Shown here one piece after another: positions 10,318 to 19,368 of a stretch of 64,000 nucleotides of DNA. Every line of letters begins with the position of its first letter. The first letter of the stretch is position 1. A program made the position numbers and the translations under genes. This DNA is from Chromatiales bacterium (GTDB lineage: Bacteria; Pseudomonadota; Gammaproteobacteria; Steroidobacterales; GCA-2729495): NCBI GenBank assembly GCA_002688175.1, contig NZCC01000068.1:17328-81327 (forward strand), given 5' to 3'. The notes beneath the pieces were generated by a model that was not told where the DNA came from, searched no databases, and saw only the letters and a program-made list of their open reading frames with translations.

Positions 10318-10346
10318 TTGTTGCAGGAACCCGGGTATGGTATAAA
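10318..10346 (+). promoter_or_regulatory. Extended -10 promoter of the rpsB-tsf operon
   Basis: TTGTTG (10318-10323), a 17-nt spacer ending in TGG, then TATAAA (10341-10346), followed directly by a GC-rich discriminator (gcgcgcgccc). The TGnTATAAA extended -10 and GC discriminator resemble the known E. coli rpsB promoter and predict stringent, growth-rate-linked control. The rest of the 325-bp map-rpsB spacer shows no gene. Confidence 0.65.
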
Positions 10347-10392
10347 GCGCGCGCCCTTGAGGCAATTAAATCCACACATGCACCGACACATT

Positions 10393-10426
10393 CGACGGGG
10401 TGCCTGGCCATAAAGCCAGGTTGTCG
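10393..10426 (+). promoter_or_regulatory. Candidate S2 autoregulatory leader hairpin
   Basis: Within the predicted rpsB 5' UTR, CCTGGC (10403-10408) pairs with GCCAGG (10415-10420) around a 6-nt loop. An outer CGAC/GTCG pair (10393-10396 and 10423-10426) encloses it with an asymmetric internal loop. S2-mediated feedback through a structured rpsB leader is established in gammaproteobacteria. That this hairpin is the S2 site is inference from position and shape. Confidence 0.5.
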
Positions 10427-10466
10427 TATGGGGTGTATGGAGGCCCAACCCACACAGGAGAAAATC

Positions 10467-11513
10467 ATGGCACAGGTCAGCATGCGCCAGATGCTGGAAG
10501 CGGGTGTCCATTTCGGGCACCAGACCCGGTACTGGAATCCCAAGATGGCGCCCTTTATTTTCGGCGCACGAAATAATATCCATATTATCAATTTGGAGCA
10601 GACAGTCCCGATGTATCAGGCTGCCTGCACCTTCGTCAAAACACTCACATCAAATCACGGCAAGGTACTGTTTGTAGGTACCAAGCGTTCGGCCGGAAAC
10701 GCCATGCGTGAACAGGCCATGCGTTGCAATATGCCGTATGTAAACCACCGCTGGCTTGGCGGGATGCTGACAAATTTCAAGACAATCAAGCAGTCTATCA
10801 AGCGTCTGGAAAGCATTGAAGCCATGGAAGAGGACGGCTCATTTGAGCGCCTGACCAAAAAGGAAGTTCTGGGGCATCGCCGCGAGAAGGCAAAGCTGGA
10901 ACGCACGCTTGGTGGTATCAAGGATATGGGGTCGTTACCCGATGCCGTATTCATCATTGATGTTGGTCACGAGAATATTGCTGTACATGAGGCGAAGGTT
11001 CTCGGCATCCCGGTGATCGGTATTGTTGATACAAACTGTTCTCCGGATGATATTGACTACATTATTCCGGGTAACGATGATGCGATGCGGGCTGTTGATT
11101 TATACGCAGCAGGCATTGCCGATGCCATTTTGGATGGCAAGGACGCGGTACCGGACTTGCCGGGTGGCGAGGATGAGTTTGTTGAACTGGATGCTGAAGG
11201 GCGACCGACCAAGCAAGCGCCAAAACGCGCGAGTCGCAAGTCACGCGCCGGGGCAGCCGCCAAGACTGATCCCAGTGAGAAACGCCAAGCGAGTGCCGCG
11301 GCTAATGCGCCAACTGATACTGCTGCCGAAGCACCCGGCGAAACTGCTGCCGAAGCACCGGCTGATGCTGGCGCCGAAGCACCGGCCGATGTTGCTGTTG
11401 AAACGCCTCCCGAAACGTCCGCAGATGATGTGCAGGAATCAGCTGCGGCAGCGGAGCCGGAGGCTGATGACACTAAACCGGATGTGACGACTCCACCGGA
11501 GACAAAATCCTAG
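10467..11513 (+). CDS. rpsB: 30S ribosomal protein S2 with long C-terminal tail
   Basis: Small-subunit ribosomal protein. The ORF track begins at 10161, but the conserved start [19 protein letters not shown] is ATG 10467, preceded by AGGAG. The product has 348 residues against 241 in E. coli. Residues 1 to about 245 are a normal S2 ([42 protein letters not shown]). After that comes a tail of about 100 residues: a basic patch (PKRASRKSR), then an Ala/Glu/Pro/Thr-rich acidic stretch containing five copies of an 8-residue repeat. The tail is in frame, with no sign of a frameshift. Its function is unknown; it is probably disordered. tsf follows 61 nt downstream. Confidence 0.95.
   Translation: MAQVSMRQMLEAGVHFGHQTRYWNPKMAPFIFGARNNIHIINLEQTVPMYQAACTFVKTLTSNHGKVLFVGTKRSAGNAMREQAMRCNMPYVNHRWLGGMLTNFKTIKQSIKRLESIEAMEEDGSFERLTKKEVLGHRREKAKLERTLGGIKDMGSLPDAVFIIDVGHENIAVHEAKVLGIPVIGIVDTNCSPDDIDYIIPGNDDAMRAVDLYAAGIADAILDGKDAVPDLPGGEDEFVELDAEGRPTKQAPKRASRKSRAGAAAKTDPSEKRQASAAANAPTDTAAEAPGETAAEAPADAGAEAPADVAVETPPETSADDVQESAAAAEPEADDTKPDVTTPPETKS
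11298..11417 (+). repeat. Five imperfect 24-nt tandem repeats in the rpsB tail
   Basis: Units start at 11298, 11322, 11346, 11370 and 11394 and encode [32 protein letters not shown] and AVETPPET. The in-frame 24-nt period suggests growth by replication slippage. Confidence 0.8.
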
Positions 11514-11574
11514 ACAACACGCAGAAGGCGTAACGGCCCTTGATTGAGAGGGTTGAAGATAGCGAGAGCAGGTT

Positions 11575-12447
11575 ATGGCGATTACAGCAAGTTTGGTAAA
11601 GGAGCTCCGGGAGATGACCGGAGCTGGAATGATGGAGTGCAAGAAGGCCCTGGTAGAGGTTGACGGCGACCTGCAGGCCGCCCAGGAATACCTGCGTAAG
11701 AAAGGCCAGGCTTCAGCAGAGAAGAAAGCCGGCCGTATTGCTGCGGAAGGACGGGTTGAGCTGGCAATTGGTGACGGCTGTGCCGTTATTATTGAAGTGA
11801 ATTGTGAGACTGACTTCGTCGCCAAGGACGAGAATTTTCTTGCTTTCACACGCCAGGCTGCTGAACTGGCGCTCGCTAACCGACCGGCCGATGTGGAAGC
11901 GCTGATGTCGATTGAGGTCGACGGTAGTACCTTCGAGGTAAAGCGCAATGAACTCGTTGCAAAAATTGGTGAAAAAATAGCCGTGCGTCGCTGCGAAATT
12001 GTTACGCCGAAAGGCCAGGTTGCGCAGTATTTGCATGGCATAAAAATTGGTGTGCTGGTTGATATAGAGGGTGGCGATGAGCAACTCGGTAAAGATGTTG
12101 CAATGCATATTGCCGCGACGAACCCGGACTGCATCTCAGCCGATGACGTACCTGCCGAGACGCTGGAACATGAACGTCGAATTCTGTCTGAGCAGGCTGA
12201 GCAAGAGGGTAAACCTGCTGAAATTGTGGCGAAAATGGTTGAGGGGCGGCTACGCAAATATCTGGGCGAAATTACGCTGCTCGGGCAGCCGTTCGTCAAG
12301 GATCCTGATATTAATGTCGGTAAGTTGCTGCAGAACAATTCTGCAACTGTTCACAGTTTCGTCCGTCTCGAAGTGGGTGAGGGTATTGAGAAAAGGGTCG
12401 AAGACTTCGCTGCAGAGGTTCAGGCCCAAGTCAAGGCCAGCGGCTGA
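11575..12447 (+). CDS. tsf: Elongation factor Ts
   Basis: Nucleotide exchange factor that releases GDP from EF-Tu. The 290-residue product has the N-terminal UBA-like helix with TGAGMMECKKAL, the exchange-core signature ETDFVAKDENF near residue 80, and the C-terminal coiled region. Length is slightly above E. coli EF-Ts (283). It is paired with rpsB as in nearly all bacteria and read from the same promoter. Confidence 0.97.
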   Translation: MAITASLVKELREMTGAGMMECKKALVEVDGDLQAAQEYLRKKGQASAEKKAGRIAAEGRVELAIGDGCAVIIEVNCETDFVAKDENFLAFTRQAAELALANRPADVEALMSIEVDGSTFEVKRNELVAKIGEKIAVRRCEIVTPKGQVAQYLHGIKIGVLVDIEGGDEQLGKDVAMHIAATNPDCISADDVPAETLEHERRILSEQAEQEGKPAEIVAKMVEGRLRKYLGEITLLGQPFVKDPDINVGKLLQNNSATVHSFVRLEVGEGIEKRVEDFAAEVQAQVKASG

Positions 12448-12564
12448 GCAATGTTAATGTCAGGACTGACGATGGGTTTTGGTCAGGTCGGTCGCGTAAC
12501 AAGATCAGGTTTGTGGGTGCCGGGAGTTGTCCACCGTTCAGCCCGAATCTTTGCAAACTCACTG

Positions 12565-12584
12565 TCACAAGGATTTTATTGTGA
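12565..12584. repeat. Inverted repeat TCACAA-N8-TTGTGA upstream of pyrH
   Basis: A perfect 6-bp inverted repeat sits 22 nt before the pyrH start in the 158-bp tsf-pyrH spacer. It overlaps a weak promoter-like pair (TTGCAA at 12551, 17-nt spacer, TTTTAT). It could be an operator or a small hairpin; no regulator is assigned. Confidence 0.35.
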
Positions 12585-12605
12585 TTTGCCGGAGCCTGTA
12601 GCACT

Positions 12606-13331
12606 GTGAATAAGCCTGCTTTACCGTATTCTCGGATTTTATTGAAACTCAGCGGCGAAGCCCTGATGGGGAATGCCGGCTACGGTATTGAACCGAAGAC
12701 CCTGAGGCGCATCACCGAGGAGATTCTCGAGGCGCAGAGCCTTGGAGTGGAAATCGGAATCGTAGTGGGTGGCGGCAATATTTTCCGTGGTGCCGGGTTG
12801 TCTGAAGCCGGGATGGACCGGGTAACCGGCGATCATATGGGCATGTTGGCGACTATGATCAATGCTCTGGCATTGCAGGACGGAATTGAACGCATTGGTG
12901 GTCATGCGCGGGTCATGTCGGCCTTGCAGATCCATCAGATTTCTGAAGACTATATTCGTCGACGTGCTGTCCGGCACCTTGAAAAGGGTCGGGTGGCAAT
13001 ATTTTCTGCTGGAACGGGGAACCCTTTTTTTACCACTGATACGGCTGCGGCATTGCGGGCAATTGAAATCAATGCCGATATGCTTGTCAAAGCCACGAAA
13101 GTCGGCGGCGTGTTTGCGGCAGATCCGGTTAAAGACAAGAATGCCAAACGGTATGCGGAACTGACCTATGACAAGGTTTTGGCTGATAAATTGCAGGTTA
13201 TGGATGCGACAGCCATTGTGATGTGTCGTGACAATAACCTGCCGATCCGGGTATTTGATTTGAATAATCCGGGTGCTCTCGTGCAACTGGTTGGTGGTGC
13301 CAATATCGGCACATTGGTGAATGGTGATTAA
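12606..13331 (+). CDS. pyrH: UMP kinase
   Basis: Phosphorylates UMP to UDP in pyrimidine nucleotide synthesis. It belongs to the amino acid kinase fold, unrelated to eukaryotic UMP kinases. The 241-residue product shows [40 protein letters not shown] and the C-terminal [12 protein letters not shown]. Length equals E. coli PyrH. The start is GTG 12606, fixed by the conserved N-terminus. It sits in the rpsB-tsf-pyrH-frr order and may have its own promoter in the spacer. Confidence 0.97.
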   Translation: MNKPALPYSRILLKLSGEALMGNAGYGIEPKTLRRITEEILEAQSLGVEIGIVVGGGNIFRGAGLSEAGMDRVTGDHMGMLATMINALALQDGIERIGGHARVMSALQIHQISEDYIRRRAVRHLEKGRVAIFSAGTGNPFFTTDTAAALRAIEINADMLVKATKVGGVFAADPVKDKNAKRYAELTYDKVLADKLQVMDATAIVMCRDNNLPIRVFDLNNPGALVQLVGGANIGTLVNGD

Positions 13332-13353
13332 GGCGCGTCACGGAGGGTGATAA

Positions 13354-13911
13354 GTGATTGAAGATATCAAGAAAGACGCAGATACGCGTATGGACAAGAG
13401 TGTTGAGGCGTTGCGCCAGACTTTCAAGAAGATGCGCACCGGTCGCGCCCATACTGGCCTGCTTGAGCATATTATGGTCGACTACTATGGCACCAAAACG
13501 CCATTGAACCAGGTCGCCAATCTTGCTGTAGAAGATGCGCGGACACTGACAGTGACGCCTTGGGAGCAGCCAATGATTTCAGTTGTCGAGAAGGCCATTA
13601 TGAACTCTGATCTGGGTCTGACCCCGACATCAGCCGGGGCTGTCATTCGTGTGCCACTGCCGGCATTGACGGAGGAGCGGCGTCGTGATTTGGCAAAACT
13701 CGTCAAGCACGATACTGAAAACGGACGTATTGCGGTTCGTAATATTCGCCGCGATTCGATTCATGATCTCAAGGATTTGCTGAAGGAAAAAGAGATTTCC
13801 GAGGATGTGGAGCGTCGAGCTGAGCAGGACATCCAGTCACTTACCGATAGCCATATTGCAAAACTCGATGAAATAAGCGAGGAAAAACAGAAAGAAATCA
13901 TGGAGTTCTAA
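13354..13911 (+). CDS. frr: Ribosome recycling factor
   Basis: Works with EF-G to split post-termination ribosomes. The 185-residue product matches the universal family length and shows the N-terminal helix with [21 protein letters not shown], the [15 protein letters not shown] core and the C-terminal helices. The start is GTG 13354 with GGAGG about 9 nt upstream. In E. coli dxr follows frr; here uppS follows directly. Confidence 0.97.
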   Translation: MIEDIKKDADTRMDKSVEALRQTFKKMRTGRAHTGLLEHIMVDYYGTKTPLNQVANLAVEDARTLTVTPWEQPMISVVEKAIMNSDLGLTPTSAGAVIRVPLPALTEERRRDLAKLVKHDTENGRIAVRNIRRDSIHDLKDLLKEKEISEDVERRAEQDIQSLTDSHIAKLDEISEEKQKEIMEF

Positions 13912-13933
13912 GAAAGTACTAAAGCAAATACTG

Positions 13934-14686
13934 ATGAATAAGGAAGTTGACAATCCGGCTGGCTCGATACCGCGTCATGTCGCCATCATCATGGATGGTA
14001 ACGGCCGCTGGGCTGCACAGAATGGACGGCCCCGGTTGGCCGGCCATCGGGCAGGTGTCAAGTCGGCACGCCAGATAGTCGAGGCATGTGCAGAGGCCCA
14101 GGTTGAGATCTTGACTCTGTTCGCTTTCAGCAGTGAAAACTGGCAGCGTCCCGCGGAAGAGGTCAATGCACTGATGCGCCTCTTTATTGAGGTTTTGCAG
14201 CGCGAGGTTGCGACTTTGCATGATAACGGGATTCGGTTGCGGTTTATTGGCGCGCGTGAGAATCTGCCAACCATCCTGCAAAAACGAATCGAAGATGCTG
14301 AAAACAAGACGGCGGCAAACACTCGGATGACCCTGATGCTGGCTGTCGCCTTCGGCGGACGTTGGGACATTACTCAGGCAACCAGGCAAATTGCAAACAA
14401 GGTAAGTACCGGTGAACTTGACGTTGAGGATATTGATGAGGCCATGGTTTCACGGCATTTGTCGCTGGCTACGTTTGATGATCCCGACTTGTTGATTCGC
14501 ACTGGTGGGGAAAAACGTGTCAGTAACTTTTTGTTATGGAATCTTGCATATAGCGAAATTCATTTTTCGGACACGCTGTGGCCCGCTTTCGACAGCACAG
14601 ATCTTGCAACGGCATTCGAGTTTTTCAGCCAGCGACAACGCCGCTTCGGCCAGCTCGATAATCAAAAAGAAGCCAGTGCGGACTGA
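13934..14686 (+). CDS. uppS: Undecaprenyl diphosphate synthase
   Basis: Cis-prenyltransferase that extends farnesyl diphosphate with eight isopentenyl units to make the C55 lipid carrier for peptidoglycan and other polymers. The 250-residue product has the catalytic IMDGNGRWA near residue 18, GHRAGVKS, FAFSSENW and RTGGEKRVSNFLLWN. Length is normal. It needs isopentenyl diphosphate, yet the MEP-pathway genes normally found near here are absent. It lies upstream of cdsA, as in E. coli and Pseudomonas. Confidence 0.96.
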   Translation: MNKEVDNPAGSIPRHVAIIMDGNGRWAAQNGRPRLAGHRAGVKSARQIVEACAEAQVEILTLFAFSSENWQRPAEEVNALMRLFIEVLQREVATLHDNGIRLRFIGARENLPTILQKRIEDAENKTAANTRMTLMLAVAFGGRWDITQATRQIANKVSTGELDVEDIDEAMVSRHLSLATFDDPDLLIRTGGEKRVSNFLLWNLAYSEIHFSDTLWPAFDSTDLATAFEFFSQRQRRFGQLDNQKEASAD

Positions 14687-14718
14687 ACGGCATTTGATTT
14701 AATTTTACTGATATCCGT

Positions 14719-15534
14719 ATGAACAAGCTTTTACAACGGGTCGTGACTGCTGTGGTCTTGCTGCCCATCTTGCTCATTGTTTTCTTTCGGTTGCCATTAT
14801 CAGCTGCGATCGGCGTGCTCGGTGCATTTATCGCGATTGGGGCCTGGGAATGGAGCGCATTTTTACCGCTTGAGCGCTTTGTCGCCCGTGCTGCATATAC
14901 TGGATTATTGCTGGTTTTGATGGTGGCTTCATTATGGCTATTTTCTGATCAGGCTTCACTCCAGCCACTGCTGTGGCTCAGTTTGCTCTGGTGGGTCGTC
15001 GCCTTTATTAGGCTACTGCGGTTTCCGACGAAGATCGGCCCCGTGAACGGTGCTATCAGCGGTATGCTCGTCATCATACCCGCATGGGTAGCATTGGTTG
15101 CATTGTTGTCGGTGCCAGAGCGTGGTCCTGAATATGTATGGTTCTTACTTATGATTGTCTGGGCGGCGGATATCGGCGCCTATTTTGTTGGTCGACGCCT
15201 GGGGCGCACGAAATTAGCGCCCAGAGTAAGCCCCGGCAAGACCTGGGAGGGTTTTGCCGGTGGCATTATTGGTGCGATCGGCATTGCGTGGTGTGGTTCA
15301 TGGTGGTTCGATTGGTCACTGTGGTTTCTCTTTCCGCTGGCGGTCAGCGTGACGGTAATTTCAGTAGTTGGTGATCTGACAATCAGTATGTTCAAGCGTA
15401 ATGTCGGGCTCAAGGATAGTGGTAATCTGTTCCCTGGGCATGGCGGTGTTCTGGATCGCGTTGACAGCGTGACGGCGGCGGTACCGCTGTTCGTCCTTGA
15501 AGTAATGTGGATCGGATTATTGGCTAATGATTAA
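14719..15534 (+). CDS. cdsA: Phosphatidate cytidylyltransferase
   Basis: Makes CDP-diacylglycerol from phosphatidic acid and CTP, the branch point of phospholipid synthesis. The 271-residue integral membrane protein has several hydrophobic segments and the C-terminal family signature SMFKRNVGLKDSGNLFPGHG followed by GVLDRVDS. Length is a little below E. coli CdsA (285). It is followed after about 9 nt by rseP; in most relatives dxr lies between the two or next to uppS. Confidence 0.95.
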   Translation: MNKLLQRVVTAVVLLPILLIVFFRLPLSAAIGVLGAFIAIGAWEWSAFLPLERFVARAAYTGLLLVLMVASLWLFSDQASLQPLLWLSLLWWVVAFIRLLRFPTKIGPVNGAISGMLVIIPAWVALVALLSVPERGPEYVWFLLMIVWAADIGAYFVGRRLGRTKLAPRVSPGKTWEGFAGGIIGAIGIAWCGSWWFDWSLWFLFPLAVSVTVISVVGDLTISMFKRNVGLKDSGNLFPGHGGVLDRVDSVTAAVPLFVLEVMWIGLLAND

Positions 15535-15543
15535 GAGTAAGTG

Positions 15544-16911
15544 ATGGGTGGATTTGTTACCAATATCCTATCGTTTGTCATCGCGATAGCCATTCTCGTT
15601 GCGGTACACGAGTGGGGTCATTATATCGTCGCACGACTTGCCGGTGTGAAAGTATTACGTTTCTCGATCGGCTTTGGCCGACCGCTGTGGATCAAGAAAT
15701 ATAGTCCGGATCAGACAGAATTCTGTATCTCGGCAATTCCGATTGGTGGCTACGTCAAGTTGCTTGATGAACGCGACTGTGCCGTATCACTGGTCGAGCA
15801 GAAACGTGCATTTAATCGTCAGTCGATCCCGGTCAAGACGGCTGTTCTGGTAGCCGGGCCGCTACTGAATTTCCTGTTTGCTATTGGCGCCTACTGGTGT
15901 ATGTACATGGTCGGGGTGCCGGGACTTAAACCGGTCATCGGGGTTGTAGAGCCCGCCTCGATCGCGTCTCGCGCAGGGGTGATCGCCGGTGATGAAATCA
16001 ACGCGGTCGGCGGGCGGGTAGTGGCAACCTGGGAGGGCGCAGTGCTTGAAATTCTCGGGCAGATGCTCGATGAGGGTGATATCGAACTACAGGTTACCGG
16101 TCAGGATGGTAGTCAGCGCCTCGTCGTCATGCATGCTGCCGGGCGGGAGTCAGAATTAACTGAACCGGGGCAGTTGTTTACCGGGCTGGGGATCAGCCCC
16201 TGGTCACCGGTTGTGCCGGCTGTTATCGATAAGTTAACGCCCGGTGGTCCTGCCGAACAAGCGGGACTGATTAGCGGGGACGAGGTGATTGCTGCCGATA
16301 ACGAGCCAATTTCATCATGGACAGAGTGGGTCCAGTTTATTCGTATGCGGCCTGAGCAAACGATGACTGCGACAATTTTGCGTGATGGCCATGAAACCCA
16401 ATTTGAGATTCAGATTGGTGTTGCCGAGGATGATGGTGAGTCGATCGGGCGCATAGGGGCTTCGGTGCTGATCGTCGACGATTTGATGGCAGGGATGCGA
16501 GCTGAGCAGCGTTATGGGGTGATTGCTGCGTTTTCGGTTGCCGTAACAAAAACCTGGGACATGATTGCTCTGACAGTGCGGATGCTTGCGAGCATGGTGA
16601 CCGGCGGTGTATCGGTAAAGAATATCAGCGGTCCAATCAATATTGCACAATTCGCCGGACAAAGCGCCAGTATCGGTCCTGTCGCCTTCCTCAGTTTCCT
16701 TGCAATTGTCAGTATCAGCCTTGGTATTTTGAATTTGTTGCCGATACCGATGCTTGATGGTGGGCAGATTGCATATCAGATGATAGAGGCAATGAAAGGC
16801 AGTCCAATCTCCGAACGCACGCAAATCTTTGGTCAGCAGATGGGTATTATATTCCTGTTACTGTTAATGAGTTTTGCATTTTATAATGACTTGACGCGTA
16901 TTTTTGGCTGA
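15544..16911 (+). CDS. rseP: Site-2 protease RseP
   Basis: Intramembrane zinc metalloprotease that cuts RseA after the first cleavage, releasing sigma-E; it also clears signal peptides. The 455-residue product has the active-site HEWGH in the first membrane segment, two periplasmic PDZ domains (around VVEPASIASRAGVIAGD and LTPGGPAEQAGLISGD), and the second active-site motif NLLPIPMLDGG. A GTG 3 nt upstream is an alternative start. Its substrate RseA and sigma factor RpoE are also encoded in this window near 50-51 kb. Confidence 0.95.
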   Translation: MGGFVTNILSFVIAIAILVAVHEWGHYIVARLAGVKVLRFSIGFGRPLWIKKYSPDQTEFCISAIPIGGYVKLLDERDCAVSLVEQKRAFNRQSIPVKTAVLVAGPLLNFLFAIGAYWCMYMVGVPGLKPVIGVVEPASIASRAGVIAGDEINAVGGRVVATWEGAVLEILGQMLDEGDIELQVTGQDGSQRLVVMHAAGRESELTEPGQLFTGLGISPWSPVVPAVIDKLTPGGPAEQAGLISGDEVIAADNEPISSWTEWVQFIRMRPEQTMTATILRDGHETQFEIQIGVAEDDGESIGRIGASVLIVDDLMAGMRAEQRYGVIAAFSVAVTKTWDMIALTVRMLASMVTGGVSVKNISGPINIAQFAGQSASIGPVAFLSFLAIVSISLGILNLLPIPMLDGGQIAYQMIEAMKGSPISERTQIFGQQMGIIFLLLLMSFAFYNDLTRIFG

Positions 16912-16918
16912 GCCAGAG

Positions 16919-19354
16919 ATGCGATTTTGTATGGTTTCTATCCCTGGAGCGATATGTGCGCGAGCATTCATGCTGCTCGCGTGTTGCCTGTTCGTCGAGG
17001 TTTCGCTGGCCCAGTCTTCTTTTGTCGTGCGGGATATTCGTGTTGAGGGTTTGCAACGTATTTCGGATGGGACGGTATTTAATTATCTGCCGGTTAATAT
17101 CGGTGACACGCTCGACCGACAGAGAATTCAGGAAGCGATGCGGGCGGTCTACGCCACCGGTTTTTTCAAGGATGTTGAATTTCGCCTTGATGGCGATGCA
17201 CTGATTATTGCGGTACTTGAGCGGCCTTCGATCGAATCGTTTACGATCGAGGGAAATAAGGATATCAAGACCGAGGATCTCGAACAGCCATTGGCAGATA
17301 TTGGTCTGAAAGCCGGACGTACATTCAATCGTTCGGTTCTGGATGAGGTAGAACAGTCCTTGACTGACCAGTATTTCAGCCAGGGCAAATATGCGGCCCA
17401 GGTCAGGGCTGAAGTTGAAGATGTTGGCGGCAATAAGGTACGGATTGCAATCAAGATCGTTGAAGGTGATCGTGCTCGAATCCGGCAGATAAACCTGGTC
17501 GGTAATACAACCTATTCAGATGAGGATCTGCTTGAGGCATTTGAGCTCAAGACGCCTCACTGGTTGTCATTCATTCGTCAGGATGATCGTTACTCACGTG
17601 AAGCGTTATCCGGTGATCTTGAGTCGCTGCGGTCCTATTACATGGATCGCGGTTTTGCTGATTTCTCGATTGAATCAACGCAGGTCGCAATCTCGCCGGA
17701 AAAGGAAGATATCTTTATCACGGTCAACATCATCGAAGGCGATCGTTACAAGATATCCGATGTTCGTCTTGCCGGTGATTTGATTCTTACCGAACAGCAA
17801 CTCAACCCATTTGTGCAGGTTAAACCCGGGCAGATTTACTCCCAGCGCCTGATTTCATCGAGCACTGAACTGATCCGTCTGCGTCTTGGTGAAGAGGGCT
17901 ATTCGTTTGCGACTATCGAACCGGTGCCTGAGCTTGATCGAGAGGCAAAGACTGTCGAACTTACGCTCTACGTTGATCCAAAGAACCGCGTTTATGTACA
18001 CCGGATAAACTTCAACGGTGCTGATTCCGTCACCGATGAAGTGTTTCGCCGTGAAATGCGACAGTTCGAGAGTGGTTTCCTGTCCAATAACAGGGTTGAA
18101 AGATCTCGCATCAGGTTGCAGCGCTTACCTTATATCGAAGAAGTTACGGTTGAAACAAACCCGGTACCGGGAACGCCGGATCTCGTCGATGTGGATTTTG
18201 AAATCAAGGAAGGTCTTCCCGGTCAGTTTGGCGGCGGTGTTGGTTATTCTGAATCTCAGAAACTGGTCTTTAATGCCAACTTCGTACATACCAATTTTTT
18301 CGGTACCGGTACGCGTGTAGCTGCTGATGTTAATACCGGCCAGTTCAGAACTGTCTACAGCCTGTCGCACACGAATCCTTACAGTACAATCAACGGTGTT
18401 AGTCGTACTTTGAGCATGGCTTACCGGGACATTACCCAGTTCACAGCAGATGCATCTGAGCTGGACACGCAAACGTTGTCGGCAAGAGTTGAGTACAGCT
18501 ATCCATTTACTGAGTTTCAGACCGTGGTTCTTGGCTTCGGCTGGAATGCGGCGGAACTGCTTGCGACCACGGGCAGTACGCTACAGGCTCAGGAATGGGT
18601 TTCAAGCAATGGCAATACTTTCGTCGAATCGGGTGTAGGTGGTACCAAGTTCTCTACCTACGAACTTATTGCCGGCTGGATCTACGATACGCGTAATCGT
18701 TCGTTGTTTGCTGATCGGGGCGGTCGGCAGAGCCTGATATTGAACTACTCGATACCGATTGCCGATGTTGAGTATTACACGATGAACTATTCCTTTCTCC
18801 GCTATATGCCGTTGACGCGATGGTTTACGCTGTCGTTAAAAGCAGATGTTCGCTTTGGTGAGGCGCTTGGTGATACGACTGCCCTGCCGCCCTTCAGGAA
18901 CCATTTTGCTGGTGGACCGAATACGGTGCGCGGTTTTCGCGAAAATGGTCTTGGCCCCCGTGATTCATTCGGCAATCGGTACGGCGGAAATCTGCTGACG
19001 GTCTCGCAGACCCAGCTAATATTGCCGATCCCGGCCGGCTGGCGTTCGAGGGCCAGATTTACGTTGTTTTTCGATATCGGCAATGTATTCTCGACGGATG
19101 ATGTGACGTTCTACAATACCAGCTGTAACTCATTTATAACGCCCGAGAATTGTAATGCGAGCAACGTAATCGGTTATGATTTCGATATTGACGAGCTGAA
19201 ATACTCATATGGCATTGCGGCTGAGTGGCTTGCGCCTTTGGGATTGTTCAGGTTTAGCTACGCCTTTCCACAGAATCAGGCCCCATTTGTGGCCGATGGT
19301 CCTTTCGGTGATCAAACCGAGCGATTCCAGTTTTCTATTGGTGGGGCATTTTGA
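16919..19354 (+). CDS. bamA: Outer membrane protein assembly factor BamA
   Basis: Core of the BAM complex that folds beta-barrels into the outer membrane. The product is about 811 residues, with an N-terminal signal peptide ending near SLAQS, five POTRA domains (starting VRDIRVEGLQRIS) and a C-terminal 16-strand barrel with the VRGFRENGLGPRD motif and terminal aromatic signature (FQFSIGGAF). The ORF track begins at TTG 16904; ATG 16919 gives a better signal peptide, and ATG 16931 is also possible. It lies between rseP and skp as in E. coli. Confidence 0.96.
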   Translation: MRFCMVSIPGAICARAFMLLACCLFVEVSLAQSSFVVRDIRVEGLQRISDGTVFNYLPVNIGDTLDRQRIQEAMRAVYATGFFKDVEFRLDGDALIIAVLERPSIESFTIEGNKDIKTEDLEQPLADIGLKAGRTFNRSVLDEVEQSLTDQYFSQGKYAAQVRAEVEDVGGNKVRIAIKIVEGDRARIRQINLVGNTTYSDEDLLEAFELKTPHWLSFIRQDDRYSREALSGDLESLRSYYMDRGFADFSIESTQVAISPEKEDIFITVNIIEGDRYKISDVRLAGDLILTEQQLNPFVQVKPGQIYSQRLISSSTELIRLRLGEEGYSFATIEPVPELDREAKTVELTLYVDPKNRVYVHRINFNGADSVTDEVFRREMRQFESGFLSNNRVERSRIRLQRLPYIEEVTVETNPVPGTPDLVDVDFEIKEGLPGQFGGGVGYSESQKLVFNANFVHTNFFGTGTRVAADVNTGQFRTVYSLSHTNPYSTINGVSRTLSMAYRDITQFTADASELDTQTLSARVEYSYPFTEFQTVVLGFGWNAAELLATTGSTLQAQEWVSSNGNTFVESGVGGTKFSTYELIAGWIYDTRNRSLFADRGGRQSLILNYSIPIADVEYYTMNYSFLRYMPLTRWFTLSLKADVRFGEALGDTTALPPFRNHFAGGPNTVRGFRENGLGPRDSFGNRYGGNLLTVSQTQLILPIPAGWRSRARFTLFFDIGNVFSTDDVTFYNTSCNSFITPENCNASNVIGYDFDIDELKYSYGIAAEWLAPLGLFRFSYAFPQNQAPFVADGPFGDQTERFQFSIGGAF

Positions 19355-19368
19355 TTTTCTAGGAATGG

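Noticed and set aside
11439-12338. 299-aa minus-strand ORF over tsf
   Set aside because: Ser/Thr/Arg-rich shadow of tsf with no family features.
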